Of a stretch of 64,000 bases of DNA, positions 37,401 to 49,400 are shown piece after piece. The notes beneath the pieces were generated by a model that saw only the letters and a program-made list of their open reading frames with translations, ran no database searches and was not told the DNA's origin. Positions within the stretch are counted from its first letter, which is position 1. Every line of letters begins with the position of its first letter. The stretch is from the NCBI GenBank assembly GCA_947396885.1, contig OX377204.1, positions 39,455,975 to 39,519,974 on the forward strand, read 5' to 3'. The position numbers and the translations under genes are program-made. The stretch comes from Heligmosomoides polygyrus polygyrus (lineage: Eukaryota > Nematoda > Chromadorea > Rhabditida > Heligmosomidae).

Positions 37401-40400
37401 CTCCACAAAAGCTTTTTATCATTCACGAAGGATGTAATTTTATTCCATTGATTTCAGAAATCAGACGAAATGAAACAACTTAGAAGGCGTGACGCAAAAA
37501 GAAGATATCTTATAGACAAAAGAATATCAAGGTATTCTATTTATGGGAAATTGTGTAGTGTTCGAGATGAATTACTTTCTACAGGTTTGCCGAATGTTAC
37601 CGTAGAAGAGGAGTGACTGGCAGAGAATAAAGTTTTGCCCAAGATGTCAAAGCATGTCACTGGAAGAACAATTTGTTATGCTGTGTAATAAAATTCAATT
37701 ACCATGAATTTTTACTCTTACCTATTCAGTCCCCTTCATGTGCCACCTCATCGCGGTGAAGGAGTGAACATCACTTTGTGATGGCTAACGGCACAAACGG
37801 TCACGCAGTACGCGACGCTTTGTCGTGTATGGGCGGCTCTTCTGTATCCCTGGCCAGGAACATGTGAGTGACCAGACCACCGGTATTGCTCAAACAACTA
37901 AACCCGTGCCCCAGTCCTCCGCGCGCCGGAGGTGGACTTCTACGACGTCGGTTGCATCTACCTCCGGCGAGGGGCCATCTAATCTCGGAGTTAAACTAAT
38001 AGGACGTCATTAGAATCGGACTACCGGAAACTCCCTCCCACCACAACACGGAAACTGCCTATTCGTCTGCACTTATAACTGTCGTTCGATCGCATCTGAG
38101 CAGGATCTTCGGACACTGCTTTACAGAAGCCGTAACATCGAATACGACGTTATCGCCCTGCAGGAAACGAAAGGCAGAACGGAAACCATAAGAAGGACCA
38201 ACCACAACCAGCTTCTCATTATCGGAGCAAAGGTGGACAGAAAGAATATTGGCGGAGTTGGATTTCTCGTCAATTCGACAGTGAACCACCTAGTAGACTC
38301 TTACAAGATCATCAGTCCGCGAGTAGCTGTTCTTCGTACCAAAGAAAAAAACCAAAGATCAAGGAACCATCTCCATCATAAATGAATATGCTCCAACATC
38401 TGCGGCCACAGATGAAGAAAAGGAGGAATTCTACAAGCTGTTCGAAAGGACTGTTAACGACGAGAAGAGCTACTACAAAGTTGTCGTTGGTGACTTTAAC
38501 GCTATCGTCGGTACGAATGATCACGACGAATGGAGGCTAGGACCACATGGAACTTCCTCAAGGAACGAAAACGGAGAGCGCCTGATAGACTTCCTATCCG
38601 CGTGCCGTCTTTACCATGGAAATTCTATGTTTAAGAAGCCTTCAAACCGACGATGGATCTGGGAAAACCCAAATGGAGAAACACGTTCGGAGATCAACCA
38701 TGTTCTTACAAACAGACGCTGGAGTCTGTTTGACGTCGCCATGCTGCCTTCATTTGACACCTGCTCGGATAACCGTCTTGTCCGTGCGAAGCTGTCTCTC
38801 AAAAAGAGGATGTTCAAGCGTGACACTCATAAACCGGCACCGATGAGGATCCCCACATTCAAGTCTGAGGAGTTGGAATATGCAATAAAGTCGTATGATT
38901 GGAATCTTCTTGAAGATCCATCGGAAGACTACGACCTTCTCTCCAAAGGACTGTTGAAATGTGCTAGCAGCTCTTGCGGAGCCACATCACCGTCTGCTTC
39001 AAGACTCAACGCACATGCGATCAAGCTCTTGGAGCAAAGAAGAGCTGTTAAACTGGATCCTAACGCTTCCCATCTGGAAAAAGTCACCATCTCAAAGGCC
39101 TGTCGAATTGCAGTGAAGGAGTCCATTCAAGCCTACAGAAGATTGAAGCTGTTAGAAGCCGCTGGGAATGGTTCAAGCATAAAGCGCTGCAAACGAGATC
39201 TTTGCGATCAGAAGGCAACAATGTCAGCCCTTGTGGATAAGGGTGGAACAACGCAAACGTCTCGAAGAGCGATGGAGGCCATCGTTCAAGAATTCTACAC
39301 AGATCTGTTCCGTTCTTCCATCACTGTCCCGAAATGCTTGATACCACCAGCTGAGGAAGTACCTCATATTCTGGAATCAGAAGTTGCTCATGCCATCAGA
39401 AGGATGAAGCCGGGCACTGCTCCCGGACCGGACGGCATTTCTGCTGATCTCCTTCGTGCGGGCGGCAGTGCGCTCTGCTCACTTTTTGCCAAGCACTTCA
39501 ACCACTACCTTCGACTTGGTAGGATTCCGGATTCATGGAAGGAGTCGAAAACAGTTCTAATCTTCAAAAAAGGTCAGCAGGAGGATATCAACAACTATCG
39601 ACCCATCAGTCCTCTCTCGGTTGTGTACAAGATCTTCACCAAGATACTGCTTAACCGCATGGAGCGCTGCTTGGATGAATATCAGCCAGTGGAGCAAGCA
39701 GGGTTTCGCAAGGATTTCTCCTGCATGGACCATATTCAGATTGTCTCACAGCTCATCGAGAGGAGCCGCGGATACCACCTCCCACTTGTCCTTGTCTTCG
39801 TGGATTACAGGAAAGCGTTCGACTCTGTGGAAATCAACGCCATTCTGAACGCGCTTGTGCATGCTGGTATACCATCGCCCTACATCCGACTTCTCGATGA
39901 ATGCTTCTCGAACACATCGACTACCATCCAGCTGTTCGATCGAAAGCTCAAAATTCCTATCGGGAAAGGAGTACGGCAGGGAGACACGATTTCTCCAAAG
40001 CTATTCACAGCGGCACTCCAGAATGCCATGAAAGACTTGAACTGGGACGATAAAAGCTACCTTGTCGACGTTAAACGGATCAGCAACCTTCGCTTCGCCG
40101 ACGATATTGTTCTCATCTCTACCAGCACGGCAGAAGTCGAGGAAATGCTGAATGAGCTCAATGTGGCAGGTATGAAGATGGGATTGGACATGAATATGTC
40201 CAAAACGCAGTTTATGGTCAACCACTGGTGTGACACGGGACTCGTAAGGTTAAATGGAGTCGCTCTACAACAGGTCGACTCCTACGTCTATCTGGGAGGA
40301 GAGCTGAACATGGATAACGACCTCGCTCCTGAAATCGTCCGCAGGAGACGCGCAGCATGGGCAGCCTTCAGTTCGATTCGCGAAGTCACCGATCAGGTCA

Positions 40401-43400
40401 AGGATCCCGGCCTCAGGGCCTCGATATTCAACGCTTCTGTACTGCTTGCAATGTGTTACGCGACGGAAACTTGGCCCGACAACAAGACAATTGCCAGAGC
40501 GATGCAAACTACGCATCGTGCACTGGAAAGATGTCTTCTAAGGACAAGCCTTCGTCGGCAATGGCAAGAAGGCCTACGAAGTTCGGAGTTACGGGAGAAG
40601 TCGCAGTTAGCAACCCGCTGCGGTACATGAAGAAGTTCAAATATCGCTGGGCCGGACACCTGCTTCGACGAAAGGACGATAGATGGAGTCTCCGTGTCAC
40701 AGAATGGCTCCCGAGAGACCATAAGAGACCACTGGGACGACCGCCAACGCGATGGGCAGACTCATTCTCAAGAACTTTCAGAGAGCGGAGTCTGCCTCAC
40801 TGGATGCAAGCAGCCAGAGATCGAGCGGTCTGGAAGAGTTGTGGTCCCCGCTGAGAAGACCTCCAGCCGACAAAAGGACCATCAAAGTATCAAAGTAGTA
40901 TTCAGTCTTAGGCTCGAGAAATATCGTGTTGTGTATTACAAAGGTTCATAAAGATGTCGAGGATCTAAGAAAAATCTGAGAAATACTATTTAAAAAGACT
41001 GAAACAGAATTCTCCTAGGAAGACTCTCTACTAGATGGATTATCCGTGCAGTCTTCATCTGGAGGCCTGCATCCAAACATTTACGCAGGGGAATTTTTAA
41101 GCATTTTTGTACAGTCCATTAGATATATCTTAAAAAGGTAATAATAAAGTATACAAAATTGGTACCTGATTGCTTGTGAATCCTTTACCTGGAAGCCTGC
41201 TTTAAAATATCTCTATAGGGTAATTTTTAAGCGTTCTTGCACAGCCCATCAGGTAGAGCTCGAAATTCTGATATGAAAGTGTGTAGGACACGCACCAATA
41301 CGACACTCTACGCTGCCTTTGTAAACCCTTTAAATAATTTATCCACTGTAGTTGTAAATGTGATCGATCTGTGAAGTCTCGCCCTCATTCGGGTCGCGGT
41401 CGATCTGCCGGCTACCGTGCTCGGCTAGGTCACGGCGGGTGTCACGGCGCGAGTCAACGCTAATTGGCTCCGCAGGCACTGTCGGCGTTGTCAATGCGGA
41501 TCCGAGTCGGGACTAACGACTATCACCCGAGCCCCCGAAAATTGGGTGGGTCGACTACGTCATGCGCTTCGCAAACACCCGCTGGACGAGAGCCGTCGCC
41601 GACTGGATTCCGCAGGATGTCAAAACAACACCAGGACGCCCATCAACGCGTTGGTCGGACTTCTTCGTGAAGCCCTGAACGAACGATATGACGCTCAAGG
41701 CTTCACGAAGGGCCCCTTGAGCGTTCGTTCAGGGTCCCTTGAGCGAGGATTATTCATTGGAGCACCCTGGCACGACAGGGACGAATTCACACCAGCTGAT
41801 GCCCGCTTGAACAACTCGATGATTAGTAGGACGACAGATGTTGCAGGTGACTCATGAAAATTTTTATGTACTACAACTGCATCACTACATCAGGAAAATC
41901 AAAGCTAACTAAAACTTATCCGTTTCTACATAATTTTTGACAACTAAAAGCTGAGCAATGTTCAGAGTTTAAGAAAGCAGCTTTGCCAAAGGCTGTGCAG
42001 AACGCAATCATTGTGGATGAACGGCCAACAATTTTCAATTTTTAGACCAGAGGTGGAGAATAATCCTACCCACAGTTACTATGCATAGGACAGGCGGGTA
42101 ATTGATAGATAACCAAGTGCCGCTCAGAACACTAGTATTGTAGCCTTGATATAAAGTTGTAGGTAGTCGAAGATGGTTCAAACTACTGCTGAAATTCAAA
42201 AAAAAACGAATGTCAAATTAGGAAAGACGAGAAATGTCCTATGAAGGGAGTCCATGTCAGCAGCACTTATACAATCAATCGGACAAACAAAGCAGATTGG
42301 TTCATGAGTATATGGCGCAATTTCTACATGAGCACATCCAAGAACGCCACATGCTTCCAATTTAAAATTTTCTAGAAACTTTATTTTGGAATGAACTCAT
42401 GATTCTATGACGCTTTTTGGATACTTTCTATTTCTGTGATGTAATTTTGTTCGCCCCCCCCCCCATTTTCTGTTTTCTGGTCAATTTTGAGGTCATTTTC
42501 CCAGAAAACAGAAAACAGAAAAAATTTGCCAAATGGCCAGAAAATCAGAAATCGGAAAACATAGAACATAAATTCCGCCTATCCCTGGAGTCTAGATGCC
42601 ATAAACAGTAGATTCCGGAAAGGCATGGGCCAGTGACGGTCATGGCCAACGATTTCCCCAGTCATTGTGTCTGAGGGTAATTTAAAGTGCGGATCACAGC
42701 CGAAACTCGTTCAGGAAGTGTATTTTGTATTTTTAACCCACATATTTGCAATCAGCGTCCCAGGCCAGCTATCTAGGTCTTAACGCAAAGCTCCACGTTA
42801 AAATCTCCGTGGGACCCTTCTGGGGCCAGAAAAGTCTATGAGGAAACTGTTGAACATTGTAAAGGAGCCGTAAACTCGGCGTAAATGAGGAATGCAATAC
42901 CGTAATCCACGGATGTCGTAATGCCTCCTGCACAGTCATTCGCCGGTGTTTGTCCTTCATCATTAGACGGCAAATGAAGTCCTTAACATAAGGATTCCGA
43001 GAGTTTTTACAGGGCAAGTTGGAGACACCCACCTTTGCTACATCGGACACGTCATCCCATGAAGGGTCGTCGAAGTCCCAGTCGGCCACGGAGACGTTCG
43101 TCAGTGTCTCCTCATCCGTGTCTCCCAAGAAAGGTGAGAGGCCTGACAGTCTAAATAGCCACATCTCTTCGATATTCGAAGTATTAAATGCAGCCAGGAT
43201 GAAAGAAGAGTGCCCGCGCATGTTTTATCCATGGGTATTTGTAGTAGATAAGACGTTCTCTTGTAATTCCTCTAAACACATTAGGGAAGCATTCGACTCG
43301 AAGAATGAAGGGTAAAAGTGCACTTTAGTCAGCCCTTTGCTGAACGCAGATGAATTCTTAAGAGACAACTGGAATGCGTATCTGGTCTGTACTAGGCCAG

Positions 43401-46400
43401 TGGTAGCGCTCTTGGGGGGGGGGGCACCAGCTCATGCGCACTCCAATTCAGCATTCTTGGATCGAATTTACCGCTCCGGCCAGTCAAGACTTCCATCTCT
43501 GCAGGGTTGGTGAATTGGTAACCGACTTGCCTGAGAAGGATAAAGCACTGGCTTCTCCATCGGCTTCCCACCGCAAGTCATAGTGGCCAAATACACATTC
43601 ATAATGCCTCTGCGACATCTCATAGAAGTAGAATGCGTGGCGCATCCCAGGCGGGTTGGTTAATACAATACAATACAATACAATACAATACAATATTTAT
43701 TGAGCCAAAAGTATTACAAAATCCGTTTATCACAAAAGAACACAGCAAAAATTGGCTCTCAAAAGACCAGCAAAAGTGGAGGAAAATTATTGTTTCGAAA
43801 GAGATGTGAAAACAGTTGAGCACTAAAAAATTGCAAGGAAGGTTGCTTTTTGGAGGTCTGCGAAAAATGGTTTCTTCGATGAATTGAATCGAGACGCGAA
43901 AAGTGCTTTTATTCAAGCTGTTCATTCACTGAAAAAGGTACTTGTACTCTATCAAAATATTGAGTTTTTTGAGTGTCTTATTGAATTTGGTAGTGGCAAC
44001 TATTTTTTACAAGTATTGATATCAAATAGCCGAAACGTGCACAATAGTTTATCAAAAAAAAAGTTAAGCGCAGTCTAATGTAAGTAAAAAGTTATTTTTA
44101 AGGGAAATCTTCATTCTACCGGTCTATCTCAAGATATAGAGACTGATTTGCTATCTGAGATTTAGGGAAAAGAAACATCAGAAAAATCCGCTTTGTTTGA
44201 GGTGTGCTTCAAGTTTGTGATTGAAGTTAGCTGGAGTTGATGAAGAAACTATTGCGTTAGGCAAGCTATTCCATGTTCTTACAGCTCGTACTAGAAAAGA
44301 TCCAAAGAACTGTTGGGAGCGAACTCGACCTATGAATATGCGAAACGGATGACCTCTAGTTCTATCAGTAAAATCTAAGAGATTAAATATTTCTCTTTTA
44401 TCAATATCTAAACAGCCAGAGAAAATCTTGAATACGAGATTTTGATCATACAAAATTCTTCGTAGCTTAAGTGAGTTTTCACCAAGCGTTGCAAGTCTTT
44501 CTTTATAGCTTACATGATACAAACCGTTTCTTGAGAAAATTGCGTTCGTGAATTTTTTCTGCACTTTTTCGATTTTTTCTTTGTGGACGATCTTAACAGG
44601 TGACCACAGTGGTGTACAGTATTCCAAAAGCGGCCTTACATACGTGGAAAAAAGTTTGAATAGGGTAGACATACTGTGAGTTTGAAATGCTCGCAAAATG
44701 AAGTTGGATCTTCTGTATGCCGTTGTTATTGTTTCATCAATATAGTCTTCGAAACACAGCGAATCGGAGTATTTGATGCCCAGGTCTCTCACAAATTTTG
44801 TGTTCCTCAAAGTTTCATTTCCTAAGAAAAACGAAAGATCTCTTGGGTGAGAGCTCCCGATGCACATAACTAAAGTTTTTTCGTGTGAGATATCAAGCAT
44901 CCACTTCGTTGACCAAGCATATAAAGCATCTAAACCTTGCTGAAGTGCATTTGGATTATTAATGGAATAGATTTTGGAATCGTCAGCATATATGGAACAC
45001 GATACTTCGAGAGGAAGGCAATTAGGCAAATCATTGATGTAGAGCAGAAACATTAAAGGTCCCAAGCATGTTCCTTGAGGAACCCCGCTCAAAGTTTCGT
45101 AGTTATTCGAAACAGCATCGTTTACCATAACCGTTTGAGTTCTCCCGGTAAGAAAAGATTGCAAAAACCTTAGAAGGCACCCTTCAATGCCGTAGGCCTG
45201 TAGTTTTGAAAGCAGAAGGCACAGGTTGATAGAGTCAAAGGCTTTTGCGTAATCAATATAACATGCTTCTATGGCTGCTGGCATGCTTAATGGCGTCCTC
45301 TGTCCTCCACCTTTTTATTAATTGACCTGTGCAGCGACATACGATGGCCAGCCGACAGAACACACCGTGTTGCACCTTGCCCAGTACCCAGATGAGCGTG
45401 GTTGCAATTCTCCGACGGTAGAAAGATGGAAGGCTTAGTTGGGTGTATTCAGGACCCAAACCGAGAACCTGTATTGTGAACGCACGTAACGCTGTCGTCT
45501 CTTCCGACTGCACTATAACACCCTAACTTACGATTAGATAAGGATAAACGCATAGGCTATGCCTCCTGTTAAGCTGCTGATCGGGTACATCTGGCCTAAC
45601 TTGCTACTTCCGGGTTATGGCGCATCCTAGCAACAAATCAAACGTTCCTGCTCACTTGTTAGTGAAAAGCACTTGGTATCCATGATGCTTTTGTTCTGTT
45701 TCATGCCAGCTGCTATACAGGTTTCTTACAAAATTAGGCGCCCGAAATCTCTCCTTCTTAGAAATTATGCTCCTTATGAGGTGGGACGGATATTTGAGGA
45801 ATAATTTCCTTGTCTTTGCATAGCCTTCGAGTTCTGATGAAGGTTAGTGTTAGCCTACTTGTACATATTCGATGACCTGTAAATGTATTCATGTAGAACA
45901 TCCATCTAAAGTTCTTTCTGAAGTACACGTTCGCGATGGACGAGAAGAGGATGCTGTACCTGCCAGCATTCCTCTTGCAGTACCGTTCCAGCGGACCAGG
46001 CACATCGCTTCCTACCAGGGCCAGCAAACGACCAAACTCCCTCTTGTGTGATGCGCTTCAACTAGCACAGTTCGACCATGGAGACGAATCGCTTGAAGAA
46101 TCTCCACGTTCCGGACGAACACGTACGTAGAACAGACAGCTGGTACCTTCCACCCGTGACCTGATCCATCAGTACGCGAGTCTGCAGCCCTTACACACAT
46201 CCGTTGCCTCGAGCCGTTCCCCGGCTTTGATGTTCGTGGACAAAACGAAGCGTGCTGAGGCATGTTCTTCCCACCCCAACTGCAATCGCACACTTTCATG
46301 TGCCGATTTCATCGTTACAATGAACGAGAAGTGAGGGCTGTTTCGTATACGACAATGCGATGCACAGCAAGCTCTGGGTTAGTAATCTCGATGAGTTCCC

Positions 46401-49400
46401 AAACAACACTCGATACATATGACCTCAAGAAAAAGGTTGGCTTTCATTCTAGTGGAGGTTTTAATAGCACAGTCATTTGAGAATTGTTCCCAGCACGTTT
46501 TACCGGAGACTGGAAACGTTCTGTACCCTGAAGTGAGGATAAGCAACATTTTCTATTTAACATCTTGCGCAATCGCCGTACCCGAGAGGGAAACCTTCTC
46601 TTTATTGAGTACGCCAGACCACATACAGTGAAGAGGGCTCAGAAGAAGTTGGTAAAACTTGGGATTGAAAATGTACGCCCGCCACCGTTGGTACCTGCGC
46701 GTGTTTGCGCTCAGTGACTGTCGTTGCTTCCGCTCACTTCGGTGCTTCTTTGCTAGAAGAAGCCTACAAGGAGGAAGTCAAAGAGAGTGTCAACAAGTTT
46801 AAAGAACCTGAAAAGTAGATAAGAAATCGGGCAAATAGTCCACGACCGATATGAACAAGTCTTTAGCGAATTCCGCTCAAGGAATAGTGTTAGGAACTTG
46901 CTCAACTAACGTGAACAAGCCAATGAGAATATCAAAGCAGACAAGCAGATGCTTATCTCGAGGTGACCAGCGGGTATATCTTGTTTGATCGAAGCAAAGC
47001 CAAATCCGAACTTAAAGCGCCAACTATTTCTCGCCCTATTTCAGAAATCAAGGTTCTACATGAGGACTTACAGCACGTAGGTTATAACCCCGATGGTCCA
47101 CATATCGGTGCCATATCCGACTGCTTGATAATTGACGACCTCTGGAGCACAAAATTCCGGTGTCCCGAAAAGGAGCTTCACCGACTTCTTTGGATCCAAT
47201 TTTCGAGCCAGTCCAAAGTCGATGATCTTCACTTCAGTCGAGTCCTTCGACTTCAGCAGGATGTTCTCCGGCTGCAAACAATTTGCTCAAACGCGCCTTT
47301 CGAAGAGACATTCAAGGAAGCAGCACACTGCGAGCATCTCTAACGGACATCTGGCTCGTAAACTGATCAGATTTAGCTCCTCACCGGTGTGCTGCAGTGG
47401 CAGAGAGAATCTCTACCATCCGGCAAGGCCAAAGCGAAATACCTTCAAATCCAAATGAACGATTTGGTTGTTGTGCATATGCTGGACTCCGAGCAGGATT
47501 TGGTGCATGTAGTCTCTGACTTCTTGCTCGCTCATCAATGAATCATCTTCCATGATTTTCTCGAACAATTCTCCACCAGACACGCTGCAATCAAGCTTGG
47601 CATGTCAGCTCTTTTTTTTTTTTTTGAGTGCGAAGAAATGCACTCACAATTCTTCGATGAGACACATCTCGTTGCCCAAATCGAACGCTTCGTGTAGATG
47701 AAGTAGCTTATTGTGACGCAGCTGGTCCATTATCTTGATCTCGTGCAGGACGTCTTCCCGTTTTACGCCAGGACGCACCTAAACATTTGTTGATGCCAGC
47801 TACATTTTCATACTGAAATTATCTGAAACGAGATGCGGATTTCTATATTGCAAAACAAAGTGTAGAGAAGATCGGCAATGTCTACATTACAGACCTCAAA
47901 TGAGCAACATGTTCGTTGTTTCATAGTTGGGTGATCTCAATTTTCTGCGCTCCTCAGAGATGTCTATACCATAAGATGTTTATCACTTAGCCTCTTCAGG
48001 CCTTGACGGCATTTATTTAGAAGGCGACAAGATCGAAAAAGCCAACTGCATTCTTAAAAGAAGTGGCGACGAGATGTGAAGGCGTTTTATAGGAACGAGA
48101 AGTGATCTCACGAAATGGATCCTAAAGTGGAGATGCCCTAAGAAGACAACAAGTATTATATATTGAGGGTTGCTAAAAATCTAGTAGTGTAGGCGTCCTC
48201 GAAGGATCTCAATGAAACGCTAGCGTCTTGCATCTTCGATGCAGCAACCACATCTCGTTAAGTGATATCCGCTGCTCAATTCTGTTCATAAATCGCGTCA
48301 GCAGATCAGATACTGCGAAGTTTGTAGTATAGGTTAGTTACGGTATTGCTCATGGCACAGCGACGCTGGCAGTGCTGTGAGCCGTGTATCCGCAGGCGAG
48401 AGGAGCCCGCAAGTGCCGTGTATCCGCAAGCGAGGCTAGGCGCAGATACCACATATCCGCAGGCCTTACTGCGCAAGTGAGGGCGGACCCGCCCAGACAA
48501 AAAGCGTAAATACCGCGACCTGATCCTCATTCCCAGTCAGTCAGTGAGTCAGTCACTCTCAATCTCCACTAATCTTTTGTCTTTCATTGCCATTTCACAC
48601 CATCTTTGTTATTGTATTTTATTAAGCATAAAGCCTTAGTATAAATCTCTGTCGCTCAAAGCTCATCTATAAGGCTTAGTTAGTCTCCACTTCAAGGAAA
48701 CTTGAAGGAAGCAAACCACTAGACAGAGTATCAAAAACTTCCAGGAAGAAGTTCAGATTAGAACCACATGGAAGCCAAGCCTGGCGAAGTCGGATTAGGC
48801 CTATTATAGATAGTATTGGAAATCAACAATACAATGACTTTTTCGACGTCCTCGGGAGGCGATATCTCCAGTAATATAGACATTGTGGACGACGTAAAGG
48901 AGCAAATTGTTGTGGAAGAAAACCTACCGGTTACAACCGAGCTAGAAGTAAGTCAAATGGATTAACAGTAACTGCAGCATTTGATAATATAATCCGTCGG
49001 CTAGATGATATTCTTGACGATCAGATCCGCCATCTAGGCATGCAAAAGAAGCAGTACATTCTAGAAACAGTCGGAGGATCTGCTCTCGTAGCTAGGGAGA
49101 AGAAAAGACAGTCAATCTGCGAGACGAAATTTCCTTCGATTTTGGAGGAAATTTCGTTAGCTTCGGAAGAATTGTGCAGAGTTTGCCAATTGCGAGTTAT
49201 CACAGTAGTTTGATGTAGAATCAAGCCAAAGAATTAAACTGCAAAATACCTGACGTTACGGCAGTAGTGACAGCTAAAATTTCTGAGGGCGATTAAGACC
49301 CTGCCACATAGTGCCAAGCACAATAGTTTCGATGGGATTGCACTTAAGGAAGCACATAAGAACCCACGCGAAAAACTAAAACTAACGCGCGAATTGGGTA

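Larger units (their letters stand above)
37732..40898 (+). mobile_element. LINE family B (RTE-like), copy B1, nearly full-length
   Basis: Flanked by TATTCAGTC at 37723-37731 and 40899-40907. It has a 5' leader, endonuclease, RT and a short tandem tail built on ATCAAAGT (40881-40898). One frame break near 38340 separates the endonuclease start from the rest; otherwise a 667-residue frame is open. Confidence 0.92.
34506..41521 (+). mobile_element. Mutator-like element (MULE) with about 480-bp TIRs
   Basis: Terminal inverted repeats 34506-34985 and 41040-41521, starting AGTCGTTAGTCCCGAC. Each contains two copies of a GGGCTGTACAA ... GCAGGC subrepeat. The interior holds a degenerate MULE transposase (36340-37600) and a later LINE insertion (37732-40898). 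No direct 8-11 bp target duplication was visible. About 500 bases of the host LINE are missing at the junction. Long TIRs plus this transposase define the family. Confidence 0.85.
43662..45284 (-). mobile_element. CR1/Jockey-type LINE, 5'-truncated
   Basis: RT frame plus a 3' UTR of about 480 bases ending in a TTGTA-type tail on the minus strand. The 5' end is cut inside the RT and abuts SINE b. Confidence 0.85.

Noticed and set aside
48395..48460. CRISPR-like repeats (TATCCGCA motifs)
   Set aside because: Only three short irregular copies in a probable LTR leader of a eukaryotic element.
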